Assembly (NCBI RefSeq): GCF_000429685.1
Contig: NZ_AUCI01000002.1
Coordinates: 1-64,000 of the forward strand
From: Salibacterium aidingense DSM 18341
Lineage (GTDB): Bacteria > Bacillota > Bacilli > Bacillales > Marinococcaceae
DNA length: 64,000 bases
Reading direction: 5' to 3'
Of this stretch, positions 9,645 through 18,989 are shown in pieces. Numbering within the stretch: position 1 is the stretch's first letter; every line of letters starts with the position of its first letter. Made by a program: the position numbers and the translations under genes. Under the pieces are notes generated by a model that did no database searches, was not told the DNA's origin, and saw only the letters and a list, made by a program, of their open reading frames with translations.

Positions 9645-9882
9645 TGCCTATCGGCTCTTGCTGAATGCGCCTATTTCTTATAAACTATGTAAGTTGAGAA
9701 TATTTAAAGAAACGGATGAAAATTGTGAAAGAAAATGGAAACTCTATGTTTTTCATTTTGTTTTCAGTATAATGAGATATGACAATGTTTTTCAGAAGAA
9801 AAGGAAGGAAACTATTGTTACGGCTTAAACAACCGGAACAATGAATGGATACAGTTTGTGAAGGATGAAGGGAGATACATAG
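9645..9882 (+). promoter_or_regulatory. promoter region of mreBCD
   Basis: A 238-base gap. TATAAT at 9768-9773 is a good -10 box, but no strong -35 box sits 17 bases upstream (TATGTT at 9745-9750 is the best). A single transcript for mreB-mreC-mreD-minC-minD is likely from the tight gene spacing. Confidence 0.45.
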
Positions 9883-10926
9883 ATGTTTGGTGGTTTTTCA
9901 AAAGATCTGGGAATTGATTTAGGAACGGCGAACACGCTGGTTTATGTGAAAGGAAAAGGAGTTATTGTTCGTGAGCCTTCGGTCGTAGCTATGCGGACAG
10001 ACACTAATACTATAGAAGCAGTCGGCAATGACGCAAAAAATATGATAGGCAGAACCCCGGGTAATATTGTCGCGGTCCGCCCGATGAAAGACGGGGTCAT
10101 TGCCGACTTTGACACCACAGCCACAATGATGAAATATTTTATCCAGCAGGCACAGCGGACGCGGTCCATTTTTACCCGCAAACCGAATGTGATGGTCTGT
10201 GTTCCCTCAGGGATTACTGCTGTGGAAAAAAGAGCTGTGGAAGATGCCACCAAGCAGGCGGGAGCCCGCGAAGCTTATACGATTGAAGAGCCCTTCGCTT
10301 CCGCGATTGGTGCAGATCTGCCAGTCTGGGAGCCGACAGGAAGCATGATTGTGGATATCGGCGGAGGAACGACGGAAGTTGCGATTATTTCCCTGGGTGG
10401 TATAGTGACAAGCCAGTCGATCCGGGTAGCGGGAGATGAAATGGACGAATCCATCATTCAGTACATTAAGAAAACCTATAACCTCATGATTGGGGAGCGC
10501 ACGGCTGAAACGTTAAAAATGGAAATAGGATCCGCCGGTAATCCGGAAGGAATCGAGAACCTTGATATCAGGGGCAGGGATCTTGTGTCCGGTCTGCCGA
10601 AGACGATTTCTGTTTCGGCGCAAGAGGTCTCCACTTCTCTTGCCGACACGGTGAATTCCATTGTGGAAACCGTGAAGAGTACGCTGGAAAGGACGCCGCC
10701 TGAACTTTCCGCCGATATTATGGACCGGGGGATAGTATTAACAGGCGGGGGAGCCATGCTCCGCAATATTGACAAAGTATTAAGTGAAGAAACCAATATG
10801 CCCGTATTAGTGGCCGAAGAACCGCTGGATTGTGTGGCGCTGGGCACAGGAAGGGCACTTGAGAATCTGCATCTTTTCCGGTCGAAGGCGGGGATAACCG
10901 CCAGATCCAGCCGGGAAACCTTGTAA
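9883..10926 (+). CDS. mreB: rod-shape-determining protein MreB
   Basis: Actin-like ATPase that forms membrane-associated filaments and directs lateral cell-wall synthesis with MreC, MreD, RodA and PBP2. The 347-residue length is standard. Actin-fold motifs are clear: phosphate-1 [11 protein letters not shown] near residue 11, phosphate-2 [13 protein letters not shown] near residue 160, and the adenosine motif [12 protein letters not shown] near residue 286. The ATG at 9883 is preceded by GAAGGGAG. mreC follows after a short gap. Confidence 0.98.
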   Translation: MFGGFSKDLGIDLGTANTLVYVKGKGVIVREPSVVAMRTDTNTIEAVGNDAKNMIGRTPGNIVAVRPMKDGVIADFDTTATMMKYFIQQAQRTRSIFTRKPNVMVCVPSGITAVEKRAVEDATKQAGAREAYTIEEPFASAIGADLPVWEPTGSMIVDIGGGTTEVAIISLGGIVTSQSIRVAGDEMDESIIQYIKKTYNLMIGERTAETLKMEIGSAGNPEGIENLDIRGRDLVSGLPKTISVSAQEVSTSLADTVNSIVETVKSTLERTPPELSADIMDRGIVLTGGGAMLRNIDKVLSEETNMPVLVAEEPLDCVALGTGRALENLHLFRSKAGITARSSRETL

Positions 10927-10940
10927 AGTAGGTGTCCGGC

Positions 10941-11879
10941 ATGCCTCACTTTTTTTCCAACAAACGTCTTATTTTATTAATGGTGAGCATCATCGTTCTC
11001 GTGGCGTTCATTGGTTTTTCCATGCGGGAAAGGGATTCCATAACCTGGCCGGAAAAATTTTTCCGGGATACGACCGGAGTGGTTCAATCTGTGTTCAGCC
11101 AGCCCGCTCATTGGACGGCGGGTTTCTTTGGGAATGTGGCGGATGTGGTTCATGTGTATGAAGAAAACCAACTGCTCAAGTCACGAATGGAAGAGTTTGC
11201 CTCGATGTCCGCCGAATTGGAAAGTGTAAAACAGGAAAATGAGACATTAAAAGAAATGATTGGCTCGGAAGAAAGTCTGAGTAATTATACAACAAGATCA
11301 GCTCTTGTCATTCACCGTACGCCCGACGGCTGGACAGAAATGATCGGCATTAATAAGGGGACGCAGAACGGGGTGGAAAAAGATATGGCAGTTGTTACTC
11401 CGGAAGGACTGATCGGAAAAGTGGACACTGCCTCTGAATTCACATCCACGGTGCAGCTGCTGTCTGACAGCAACCGTACAAACCGGGTTTCCGCGATGGT
11501 CGCGACAGAGAATGACCCCGTATACGCTTTTATAGAAGGCTGGGACGAAGAAAGAGAAGGGCTGATGCTTCGCAAAATCGAATCCGATGCGCAAATCGAA
11601 GAGGGACAGCAGGTCATGACGTCCGGGCTTGGCGGTATATTTCCACAGGGACTTGCCATAGGGGAAATTTCTTCACTGGAACCCGATGAATACGGGTTAA
11701 CGTATAATGCTCTCGTCGAGCCGGCAGCAGATTATTATAATTTAGAACAAGTTAATGTGATAGAAAGAACGAGCGAAACATTGGATGAAAATATGGAACA
11801 ACCTGAGGACGAAGAAGAGGAGGAAGAGGAACCGGTTGAAATTGGAGAGGATGACCTAGAAGAGGGAGGCAGCCCATGA
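10941..11879 (+). CDS. mreC: rod-shape-determining protein MreC
   Basis: Bitopic membrane protein of the elongasome that activates PBP2/RodA. The predicted 312 residues have a cytoplasmic N-terminus, one membrane segment (about 8-25, LILLMVSIIVLVAFIGF), a coiled coil (about 70-110, LKSRMEEFASMSAELESVKQ) and paired beta-barrel domains. The ATG at 10941 has GTAGGTG six bases upstream; a GTG at 10932 lies within that site. The last 35 residues are unusually acidic, with an uninterrupted run of glutamates. The end overlaps mreD by four bases (ATGA), indicating translational coupling. Confidence 0.96.
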   Translation: MPHFFSNKRLILLMVSIIVLVAFIGFSMRERDSITWPEKFFRDTTGVVQSVFSQPAHWTAGFFGNVADVVHVYEENQLLKSRMEEFASMSAELESVKQENETLKEMIGSEESLSNYTTRSALVIHRTPDGWTEMIGINKGTQNGVEKDMAVVTPEGLIGKVDTASEFTSTVQLLSDSNRTNRVSAMVATENDPVYAFIEGWDEEREGLMLRKIESDAQIEEGQQVMTSGLGGIFPQGLAIGEISSLEPDEYGLTYNALVEPAADYYNLEQVNVIERTSETLDENMEQPEDEEEEEEEPVEIGEDDLEEGGSP

Positions 11880-12400
11880 TTCGTTTTGCGCTTCCGTTTG
11901 TCATTTTTTTATTGTTTTTGATGGAAGGTACCTGGTTTCAAATTTTTGTTCCTCCTTCTCCGGAGCGCGATATTGTCCTTGTTCCGCGCTTGGTGCTCGT
12001 TGCAGTTGTGCTGACTTCCATCTATCGTGGAGCGGGCAGCGGTGTTCTTATCGGAGCAGGCTTTGGATTATTATATGACATTGTTTACACCGATTTAATT
12101 GGAATTTACATGTTCAGCATGGGATTCACTGCCTATCTCAGCTCCTTTACATATATGGCAGTGCGGACAAGCTACTGGTGGCAGTTTCTCATTATCATTG
12201 GAGCGATTTTTATATTAGAATGGCTGACGTATGGTCTCCATTATGTCATCGGGTATACTGATATGTTGTTTGAAGAATTTTTTATACTCAGGCTGCTTCC
12301 CTCCTGGGTATTGAATGGAACAGTGGCACTGTTGCTTCTGTATCCGTTTCAGCGTTTTTTTCAAAGACTGCGTGAATTGGAAGATTTGCAGCAGCGCTGA
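11876..12400 (+). CDS. mreD: rod-shape-determining protein MreD
   Basis: Small polytopic membrane protein of the elongasome. It has 174 residues with about five hydrophobic segments (for example FALPFVIFLLFLMEG at the N-terminus and LIGAGFGLLYDIVYTDLIG near 60) and the RLVLVAVVLTSIYRG pattern seen in the family. It starts on an ATG overlapping the mreC stop. The acidic-aromatic loop and the closing LPSWVLNGTVALLLLYPF segment are typical. Confidence 0.93.
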   Translation: MIRFALPFVIFLLFLMEGTWFQIFVPPSPERDIVLVPRLVLVAVVLTSIYRGAGSGVLIGAGFGLLYDIVYTDLIGIYMFSMGFTAYLSSFTYMAVRTSYWWQFLIIIGAIFILEWLTYGLHYVIGYTDMLFEEFFILRLLPSWVLNGTVALLLLYPFQRFFQRLRELEDLQQR

Positions 12401-12511
12401 AAGAATATTACGGCATGCGGAAGGATTTAGTGACGGGAATATGGAAGTATAAATAATCGGTACGAGTGCGCATAAAGGAAGATAATGGCTTATGTTTCAG
12501 AGGTGAAGCAG

Positions 12512-13192
12512 ATGAAAACAGGACCCTCAAAAAACCGGGTGACGATAAAGGGGACCAAAGAAGGTCTGACGATCATTATGGATGACCAATGTTCGTTTGA
12601 AGATCTAAAAGAGGAACTGCGTGAAAAAATAGCCAAGGATAAACAAGTCTTTGGCAACGGACCGGAAGTGGAAGTAACCGTGGACACGGGCTACCGTTAT
12701 ATCGGAGAACATCAGAAAGAAGTGCTTTCCGGATTGCTGAAAGATGCGGAATCTATTCGAATTAAAGAATTCCGATCAGAGGTTATCAGCCGTGAAGAAG
12801 CAAAAAGGCAGCGGGAAGAAGAAGGACTGACGCCGGTAACACAAATTATTCGGTCCGGCCAGGTCGTAAGCGTCCGCGGGGATGTTCTTTTACTGGGAGA
12901 TGTAAATCCCGGCGGTGCGGTAGAAGCTACTGGCAATGTCTATATATTAGGAACATTGAAGGGGACCGCGCGGGCAGGGGTGGAAGGTGATTTGGAAGCC
13001 GTGGTCTGTGCATCCGTGATGGAACCCAATCAAATCTCCATTTCGGATGTAATGTTTTACGCCCCGGACCGCTATGAAAAAAAACAAAGCGGCCCATTGT
13101 TTGGAGAACCTGTTTTTGCTTACATAGCAACGCCGGAAAAAGAAATTTCATTTGAAAAAACCAGACTGCTGACTCAATTTCAAAAGCAGTAA
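12512..13192 (+). CDS. minC: septum site-determining protein MinC
   Basis: Inhibitor of FtsZ ring assembly at the poles, recruited by MinD. The predicted 226 residues contain an N-terminal FtsZ-inhibiting domain (about 8-100) and the C-terminal beta-helical domain that binds MinD (LLLGDVNPGGAVEATGN near 130-146). I prefer the ATG at 12512 because AGAGGTG lies just upstream and B. subtilis MinC also begins MKT; the ATG at 12485 would add nine residues. minD follows in the same direction. Confidence 0.96.
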   Translation: MKTGPSKNRVTIKGTKEGLTIIMDDQCSFEDLKEELREKIAKDKQVFGNGPEVEVTVDTGYRYIGEHQKEVLSGLLKDAESIRIKEFRSEVISREEAKRQREEEGLTPVTQIIRSGQVVSVRGDVLLLGDVNPGGAVEATGNVYILGTLKGTARAGVEGDLEAVVCASVMEPNQISISDVMFYAPDRYEKKQSGPLFGEPVFAYIATPEKEISFEKTRLLTQFQKQ

Positions 13193-13230
13193 AGGACATC
13201 TTGTGTTTATGTCTGGAAGGAGGAATTGCA

Positions 13231-14028
13231 GTGGGAGAGGCGATTGTTATTACATCCGGTAAAGGCGGAGTGGGGAAAACAACGACTTCAGCCAACATCG
13301 GTACGGCCCTGGCTCTGCAGGGAAAACATATATGTCTTATTGACACGGACATTGGACTTCGGAATCTGGACGTAGTCATGGGCCTGGAGAACCGGATCAT
13401 ATATGATCTTGTAGATGCAGCGGAAGGCAGGTGCCGTGTCCAGCAGGCTTTGATAAAAGATAAACGGTTTGACTGCCTGCATTTACTTCCGGCAGCGCAA
13501 ACAAAAGATAAATCAGCGCTGCAGCCGGAACAAATGAAGCAGGTCGTGGAGGAATTAAAGCCGGATTACGATTATATTATCATCGACTGTCCTGCGGGTA
13601 TCGAACAGGGTTATAAAAATGCGGTATCCGGAGCGGACCAGGCTGTCGTAGTCACAACGCCGGATACGTCTGCCGTCCGGGACGCAGACCGCATCATTGG
13701 ATTGTTGGAACAGGAAGATCTGGCCGCCCCAAAGCTTATTATTAACCGGGTACGCAGTCATCTTTCCACCCAGGGGGATACGCTCGATGTTGATGATGTA
13801 GTGTCCACGCTTGCGATTGACCTGCTTGGAATGATTGTCGATGATGAAGAAGTGTTAAAAGCCGCTCATCAGGGAGAACCCATCGCGATGAATCCAAACA
13901 GCCGGGCCTCCATCGGCTATCGAAACATCGCAAGACGTATTCTGGGAGAATCAGTGCCGCTGATGTCGATTGATGAAAAAAAAGGGTTTTTTGCCAGGCT
14001 GAAAAGCATGCTTGGATTGAGAGCTTAA
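13231..14028 (+). CDS. minD: septum site-determining protein MinD
   Basis: ParA/MinD family ATPase that binds the membrane at the poles and activates MinC. The 265-residue protein begins with a GTG at 13231 preceded by AAGGAGG at optimal spacing; an upstream TTG frame is not needed. The deviant Walker A motif GKGGVGKTTTSANIG is at about residues 9-23, Walker B IIIDCPAG near 117, and the C-terminal amphipathic membrane-targeting helix is KKGFFARLKSMLGL. A terminator follows, so the mre-min transcript ends here rather than continuing into spoIVFA. Confidence 0.97.
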   Translation: MGEAIVITSGKGGVGKTTTSANIGTALALQGKHICLIDTDIGLRNLDVVMGLENRIIYDLVDAAEGRCRVQQALIKDKRFDCLHLLPAAQTKDKSALQPEQMKQVVEELKPDYDYIIIDCPAGIEQGYKNAVSGADQAVVVTTPDTSAVRDADRIIGLLEQEDLAAPKLIINRVRSHLSTQGDTLDVDDVVSTLAIDLLGMIVDDEEVLKAAHQGEPIAMNPNSRASIGYRNIARRILGESVPLMSIDEKKGFFARLKSMLGLRA

Positions 14029-14034
14029 GACAGG

Positions 14035-14075
14035 ACGCTGTTTTCTCAAATAAGAGGGAACAGCGTTTATTCTTG
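14035..14075 (+). terminator. terminator after minD
   Basis: ACGCTGTTTTCTC pairs with GAGGGAACAGCGT around a short AAATAA loop, followed by a T-rich stretch. Confidence 0.8.
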
Positions 14076-14149
14076 GCAGGAGAGAACGTATCGATTCGAT
14101 CGTTCTTTGAAAATGATTAAACCATACACCGGGCCGATGGCGGTGCCAT

Positions 14150-14204
14150 TTGCATAACGACTGTGTTTTCTTCTATACTTGTATTACATCAATTGTTGTT
14201 GATG
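14150..14204 (+). promoter_or_regulatory. promoter and ArsR-type operator before the first arsR
   Basis: TTGCAT (14150-14155), an 18-base spacer and TATACT (14174-14179). Directly after the -10 box, over the likely start of transcription, is a perfect inverted repeat CATCAA-N6-TTGATG (14187-14204), matching the ATCAA-N6-TTGAT operator pattern of ArsR/SmtB repressors. A further imperfect palindrome (GAACG-ATCGA type) lies at about 14084-14105. Confidence 0.75.
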
Positions 14205-14230
14205 AAAGGAGTATAGGGAGGAGGATATTG

Positions 14231-14569
14231 ATGACAAAGGTAGACCGGGGTGCTATCCCGTTTTCCGAATATAAAAAGAAATTTAAAGCGCTCGCTGATG
14301 AGAAGCGATTGGAGATCATGCATGAACTATCCCGCCATGACAGTGTATGTGTTTGTGATTTAACAGATATCCTTGATCTTCCCCAGTCCAAGCTTTCCTA
14401 CCATTTAAAAATACTTCTCGACGCAGACTTTATTACCAGGGAGGTCCGGGGAACGTGGAGCTATTATAAACTTCAGGAAGAGGCAGTGAACCATATTTTG
14501 TCGGAAGATTTGTGCTGTTTGTTTCGAAAGGAAAGTCGTCAGCCGGCTGTGGAGAGAAACAACAGCTAA
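14231..14569 (+). CDS. arsR: ArsR-family repressor, close to B. subtilis ArsR
   Basis: Metalloid-sensing winged-helix repressor, 112 residues. The start at 14231 follows AGGGAGGAGG; the in-frame ATG-less extension upstream crosses the promoter. The sensing motif SVCVCDL (CxC at about 39-41) is in the recognition helix region, followed by the DNA-binding segment QSKLSYHLKILLDA. The C-terminus has a DLCCLFRK pair as in B. subtilis ArsR. It is the first gene of the ars cluster but is separated from arsB; it may control itself and the small ORF downstream. A second, different ArsR is encoded at 17271. Confidence 0.93.
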   Translation: MTKVDRGAIPFSEYKKKFKALADEKRLEIMHELSRHDSVCVCDLTDILDLPQSKLSYHLKILLDADFITREVRGTWSYYKLQEEAVNHILSEDLCCLFRKESRQPAVERNNS

Positions 14570-14795
14570 AACAGAAAATTTACTTCCCTTCTGCACGTAT
14601 GATATATTTTTCATAGAACCTTATAAACCATACAACCTTCTGATTTTCATTTCATATTCTTGTCACCACTACTCTATATCATCCTGCTGCCCATATTTTC
14701 CAAACTCCCTGAATATGTCTAAAAACAGAGACAAACCGTCATAATGACTAGTGAGAAAGAACGATTCCCTTATTAGATGAAAAAGGAGGGTAAAT
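14570..14795 (+). other. gap between arsR and small ORF
   Basis: 226 bases, AT-rich. No ORF or terminator of note; the last bases carry the AAAAGGAGGG site of the small ORF. Confidence 0.5.
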
Positions 14796-14966
14796 ATGAT
14801 GGCTGTGGACTATGACTATTTGTCCCCGGAAGAGAAAAGGAAAATTAACGACTTGGAGCAGAAGGTACAGCATGCTGAAAATGATAAAGCATTAAAACGT
14901 TATACGACCGAAATGACGTTGATATATGAAAAGGCCCGGGTACGCAAAGAAACGAGTCAGTCATAA
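14796..14966 (+). CDS. small charged protein of unknown function (56 aa)
   Basis: ORF of 56 codons beginning with tandem ATGs (14796 and 14799), with a very strong ribosome-binding site (AAAAGGAGGG). The sequence opens MMAVDYDYLSPEEKRKINDL and is rich in Lys/Glu/Arg, consistent with a short helical cytoplasmic protein; it has no cysteines, so it is unlikely to bind arsenite by thiols. A hairpin terminator follows 11 bases after the stop. I do not recognise a family. Being in the ars island suggests, but does not show, a link to arsenic stress. Confidence 0.7.
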   Translation: MMAVDYDYLSPEEKRKINDLEQKVQHAENDKALKRYTTEMTLIYEKARVRKETSQS

Positions 14967-14977
14967 TAAGGTACAGG

Positions 14978-15014
14978 AAAACCTGCCGGAAATCCATTCC
15001 GACAGGTTTTTTCA
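14978..15014. terminator. terminator between small ORF and arsA
   Basis: AAAACCTGCCGGAA (14978-14991) pairs with 14997-15010 with one mismatch, followed by TTTTTT. A-richness on the other side lets it also serve the convergent arsDA transcript. Confidence 0.85.
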
Positions 15015-15040
15015 TTCACCTAAAACGCCGCTTTGTGCTT

Positions 15041-16792
15041 CTATTGGATAGGGGCCGCTGTTCCGGCAAAGGAAGGGGAATAGGGCTGCAGGCAGGTGCG
15101 GCCGGGATGAGCGGCTGTTACCTTTTCGATCCACCGGGCTTCCCGGGAAGCCCGGGCATGAAGTAATGGGTCTGTTACGGAGGCAGCCAGAAAACTATGA
15201 TTAATAATCCACCAGGAGGAAAGGATCCCGGCGCGATGCAGCTCCTCTTCAAGCCTTCCTGCTTCCAAAACAGGGACAGCTTCCGGCAGCGTAACAATCC
15301 CAACAGCGGTCTCTGCCGGATTGCGCAAGCGCGGCAGCAGTTCTTTTACTTCCGGCGGCAGATCTCCACTGGCGCGCAGTACTTCCTGGTGGTACGACTC
15401 TGCAGCATCGAGCAGCAGCAGGGTATGACCGGTTGGGGCCGTATCAAGGACGACAAACTCCTGCTTGGCCCGGGCAGCCGTTGTGGCAAAAGCATAAAAT
15501 ACTGCAATTTCTTCGGTACATGGGGAGTCGAGGTCCTCTTTAAGATAGGCCAGACTCTCCTCGTCCAGTTCATTTCCTGTTCGGCATAAGACATCCTGTT
15601 TGTACCTTTCTGTTTCTGCTTTTGCGTCGATTCGGCTCACGGTCAGGTTTTCCGGTCGTTCTTCTCCGGTGAGCGCAAGACCGAGATGATCAGCCGGGTC
15701 CGTGGTGGTCAGGTGAACCGGGTATCCTCTTTTCGCAATATCAAGTGCAATGGCTGCCGCAGTCGTTGTCTTTCCAACCCCTCCTTTCCCCATCGTCATG
15801 ATCAGACGCGTGTTGCTTTGAACCCAGTCTTCCACTGCTTTTGACACATCCGGCAGTTCTGGTGTGTTTCGATAGGGGGGACCGTCCCGGAAACTGTCCC
15901 CTTCTCCATGGAAAAAGGAGCGTAACCCGTCGACCCCTTCCAATGAATGGGAAAGCAGCGGGAGTTCGTAGGTGACGAGTTCATCCAGTACCTGCGGAAG
16001 CTTTTTCAGCGACTGCTGCTGGGATTTAATATAGGCAGATGCTGTCGGATCCTCACTAAAGTCCAGCGGATGAAGTCCGTTTATAACCAAATATTGGTTA
16101 GAAACATTGAGTTCCCGCAGTTCTTCTGAGGCCCGGCCGGCTTCATACAGAGAGGATGTTTCCGGTCTTGATACGAGAAACAGCGCTGTTTGAGCGGGAT
16201 CAGCCAACACGTTCCTTGTTTTATGGTATAATGCTTCTTTTTCCTTGAGTCCGGCCATCGGCCCGAGACAGGATGCACCGTGAGTACTGGTTTCCAGAAA
16301 TCCACTCCACGCGGCCGGCAGCTGAAGCAGGCGCAGGGTATGACCGGTAGGAGCTGTGTCAAAAACAATGTAATCAAACGTCTGCTGAAAAGTCTCCTCC
16401 CCAAGCAGAGCCGAGAACTCATCAAAGGCAGCAATTTCGACGGTACAAGCTCCAGAAAGCTGTTCTTCCATGCTTTGAATGGCAGCTTCAGGGAGTTTTC
16501 CGCGGTACGGACTAATCACTTTTTCCCGGTACGTGCGGGCTGCCTCCTCTGGATCGATGTTAAGAGCGGACAAGCCGTTTACACCGGGAACGGCTGTTAT
16601 TTCACTGGAAAGCTCTGTTGAAAAAACGTCCTGTAGGTTGGAGGCTGGGTCCGTGCTGACGATAAGCACACGCTGTCCCTGATCGGCCAGCGCAACAGCA
16701 GAAGCAGCCGCAATTGAGGTTTTTCCGACGCCTCCCTTGCCGGTAAAAAATAAATGCTTCGTATCGGGCAGATGTTTTATTTGAAATTCCAT
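15041..16792 (-). CDS. arsA: arsenite-transporting ATPase ArsA
   Basis: Catalytic ATPase that energises ArsB for arsenite/antimonite export. The 583-residue protein is the typical internally duplicated form, with deviant Walker A motifs GKGGVGKTS (near residue 18) and GKGGVGKTT (near 337). The metalloid-binding cysteines have counterparts in SGACTVEIAAF, GASCLGPMAG and DSPCTEEIAVF. The signal sequence DTAPTGHTLRLLQLP occurs in the first half and a similar one in the second. It starts at 16792 with AAAGGAG upstream, 12 bases after arsD, in one arsDA transcript diverging from arsR-arsB-arsC. Confidence 0.97.
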   Translation of the reverse strand: MEFQIKHLPDTKHLFFTGKGGVGKTSIAAASAVALADQGQRVLIVSTDPASNLQDVFSTELSSEITAVPGVNGLSALNIDPEEAARTYREKVISPYRGKLPEAAIQSMEEQLSGACTVEIAAFDEFSALLGEETFQQTFDYIVFDTAPTGHTLRLLQLPAAWSGFLETSTHGASCLGPMAGLKEKEALYHKTRNVLADPAQTALFLVSRPETSSLYEAGRASEELRELNVSNQYLVINGLHPLDFSEDPTASAYIKSQQQSLKKLPQVLDELVTYELPLLSHSLEGVDGLRSFFHGEGDSFRDGPPYRNTPELPDVSKAVEDWVQSNTRLIMTMGKGGVGKTTTAAAIALDIAKRGYPVHLTTTDPADHLGLALTGEERPENLTVSRIDAKAETERYKQDVLCRTGNELDEESLAYLKEDLDSPCTEEIAVFYAFATTAARAKQEFVVLDTAPTGHTLLLLDAAESYHQEVLRASGDLPPEVKELLPRLRNPAETAVGIVTLPEAVPVLEAGRLEEELHRAGILSSWWIINHSFLAASVTDPLLHARASREARWIEKVTAAHPGRTCLQPYSPSFAGTAAPIQ

Positions 16793-16804
16793 TGGATTTC
16801 TCCT

Positions 16805-17161
16805 TTACCGAATCGAAATGTCCACCCGGGTTGGGTTCTTCTTTTTTTCGAGCTGATACTGTTCAATCCCGAGCCATTCACTTAATTCCCGCCGGTCAGG
16901 GTAAGCTCCCGTTTTCACGATCTCCCCGTCGAGCACAGACACAGGCAGAATGTCCGTGCCTTTTTCATCTATCAGACGAGAAACCCCTTCGTGCTCAACG
17001 AACGCACCGGGATCCTGGGCGAGGTTATAACGCTGAACCTCCATCTTCTGCTGCTGCAGCCGATGGATATCGGAAGCGATACGTATTAATTCTGGATCGG
17101 TGTCCGGGCCGCATACCCCGGTGGGACAGCAAAGCGCCGGGTCAAAAATTTCCAGTGTCAT
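16805..17161 (-). CDS. arsD: arsenical metallochaperone ArsD
   Basis: Binds cytosolic arsenite and passes it to ArsA, raising pump affinity. The 118-residue protein has the conserved N-terminal vicinal pair Cys11-Cys12 and Cys17 in the motif LCCPTGVCG. The C-terminal cysteine pairs of E. coli ArsD are absent, as in many other ArsD proteins. The start at 17161 is preceded by AAGGAGG on the minus strand. It heads the arsDA transcript and shares a divergent promoter region with the second arsR. Confidence 0.96.
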   Translation of the reverse strand: MTLEIFDPALCCPTGVCGPDTDPELIRIASDIHRLQQQKMEVQRYNLAQDPGAFVEHEGVSRLIDEKGTDILPVSVLDGEIVKTGAYPDRRELSEWLGIEQYQLEKKKNPTRVDISIR

Positions 17162-17270
17162 AGATGGGCCTCCTTAAAAAATAATAATATTAAGTTATTG
17201 ACATATAATCATTTGCTTATATTATAATAAAACATAGCATCATACTTTTCAAGAGAGAGGGAGGGAGCAG
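17162..17270. promoter_or_regulatory. divergent ars promoter region
   Basis: Between arsD (minus) and arsR (plus). On the plus strand TTGACA (17198-17203) is followed by TATTAT at 17220-17225 (16-base spacer) or TATAAT at 17223-17228. The AT-rich imperfect palindrome ATATAAT-N8-TATATTAT covers the spacer and -10 box and is a likely ArsR operator acting on both directions. Confidence 0.6.
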
Positions 17271-17630
17271 ATGAATACTATGAAAGACGTCCCGATTGAC
17301 AAAGCGGCGCCTATTCTCAAGCTGCTTGGGGATAAGACAAGATTAACAATGGCAGCACTCTTGATGGAGGGGGAATGCTGTGTCTGTGAATTCACTGAAA
17401 TTTTCAATATGAGTCAGCCGTCCATCAGTCAGCATCTCCGCAAACTGCGCGATGCCGGAGTGGTGTTGGAAACGCGGCGCGGCCAGTGGGTATTTTATTC
17501 TCTGAATACGGATAATGAACTATATCCGCTTGTGGAAAGTGTCCTGAACCAAATTCCATCCCAGAAAGAAAAATTGGAGGACCTTGAGAATAATGGTCAT
17601 CGAGTTGTATGGTGTGATATTAAACGGTAA
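17271..17630 (+). CDS. arsR: ArsR-family repressor of the arsBC and arsDA transcripts
   Basis: 119-residue winged-helix repressor distinct from the one at 14231. It has the metalloid-sensing motif ECCVCEFTEIF (Cys at about 36, 37 and 39) and the DNA-binding segment QPSISQHLRKLRDAG. The ATG at 17271 is preceded by GAGGGAGGG. arsB starts 15 bases downstream, so it is the first gene of arsR-arsB-arsC. Arsenite binding to the cysteines should release it from the divergent promoter region. Confidence 0.94.
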   Translation: MNTMKDVPIDKAAPILKLLGDKTRLTMAALLMEGECCVCEFTEIFNMSQPSISQHLRKLRDAGVVLETRRGQWVFYSLNTDNELYPLVESVLNQIPSQKEKLEDLENNGHRVVWCDIKR

Positions 17631-17645
17631 GGAGTTACGTTACAA

Positions 17646-18977
17646 ATGAATGAAGTTCTTGTAGCAGTTTTGATTTTTTTGGTGACACTGGTACTTGTCA
17701 TCTGGCAGCCGAAAGGGTTGTCGATTGGATGGTCTGCTGTGTTCGGCGCAGTTTTGGCACTGCTTGCCGGCGTGGTTTCTTTTCAGGATGTCGGCGATGT
17801 GACCAGCATCGTCTGGAACGCCACCCTGACGTTTGTGGCTATTATTATTATTTCTTTAATATTGGATGAAATCGGTTTTTTCGAATGGGCGGCTCTTCAC
17901 ATGGCCCGGATAGCAAATGGCAGCGGGTTGAAAATGTTTATTTATGTATCGGTACTCGGAGCGGTCGTAGCAGCATTGTTTGCCAATGACGGGGCGGCTC
18001 TTATTTTAACGCCGATTGTGCTGGCAATGGTGCGCGCGCTCCGATTTGAAGAAGCCATGGTACTGCCGTTTGTAATGGCAAGTGGCTTTATCGCTGATAC
18101 CACAAGTCTTCCGTTTATTGTCAGTAACCTGGTTAATATCGTTTCGGCGGATTATTTTGGAATAGGATTCGCCGAATATGCCTCCCGAATGATCGTACCT
18201 AACTTGTTTGCGCTTATCGCGAGCATTATTGTCCTTTATTTGTACTTTCGAAAAAAAATCCCCAGATTTTATAACATGGAGGATCTGCGCCGCCCCGCGG
18301 ATGCCATTCAGGACCATAAAATGTTCCGCCTGTCGTGGTATGTACTTGGGCTGCTGCTTATTGGTTATTTTGTCAGTGAATTTATTCCATGGACAAATCC
18401 GGTAACGGGAGAATCAGAAGCTTTTCCGGTATCCTTTATATCCGGCATCATTGCTGTTTTCTTTCTTTTTATGGCACGGCGCAGCAAAGCAGTAGAAACC
18501 GCGTCTGTGATGAAAGGAGCACCCTGGGAAATCGTCGTTTTTTCGATTGGAATGTATGTTGTTGTTTATGGGCTCCGCAATGTCGGTTTGACAAATGTTC
18601 TTGCTTCCGGATTGGAAGCAGCTGCGGATCAGGGTTTATTTACCGGTACCATGGTGACCGGTTTTGCCGCTGCCTTCTTGTCTTCAATCATGAATAATAT
18701 GCCGACGGTAATGATTAATGCCCTTGCCATTGCAGATACGGAAACCGTGGGAACGCTGCGCGAAGCAATGATTTATGCAAATGTCATCGGCTCCGATCTT
18801 GGACCGAAAATTACACCGATTGGCTCGCTGGCCACCCTGCTCTGGCTCCATGTCCTTTGGACAAAAGGAGTCAAAATCAGCTGGGGCTACTACTTTAAAG
18901 TCGGAATCGTCATCACTATTCCAACGCTTTTTATTACCTTGGCCGGTCTTTACGTATGGCTGCTAATTATTGGATAA
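17646..18977 (+). CDS. arsB: arsenite efflux permease ArsB
   Basis: Inner-membrane arsenite/H+ antiporter that can work with ArsA. The 443 residues include about 12 hydrophobic segments. Family signature stretches are visible, such as [19 protein letters not shown] (near 104-122) and [15 protein letters not shown] (near 344-358). The ATG at 17646 follows AAGGAGTTACGTTACAA. It lies between arsR and arsC, with the ATPase on the divergent transcript. Confidence 0.96.
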   Translation: MNEVLVAVLIFLVTLVLVIWQPKGLSIGWSAVFGAVLALLAGVVSFQDVGDVTSIVWNATLTFVAIIIISLILDEIGFFEWAALHMARIANGSGLKMFIYVSVLGAVVAALFANDGAALILTPIVLAMVRALRFEEAMVLPFVMASGFIADTTSLPFIVSNLVNIVSADYFGIGFAEYASRMIVPNLFALIASIIVLYLYFRKKIPRFYNMEDLRRPADAIQDHKMFRLSWYVLGLLLIGYFVSEFIPWTNPVTGESEAFPVSFISGIIAVFFLFMARRSKAVETASVMKGAPWEIVVFSIGMYVVVYGLRNVGLTNVLASGLEAAADQGLFTGTMVTGFAAAFLSSIMNNMPTVMINALAIADTETVGTLREAMIYANVIGSDLGPKITPIGSLATLLWLHVLWTKGVKISWGYYFKVGIVITIPTLFITLAGLYVWLLIIG

Positions 18978-18989
18978 AGGAGAATGAAC

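Noticed and set aside
16792-17163. ORF antisense to arsD
   Set aside because: Shadow of the well-supported arsD gene, with no start signals.
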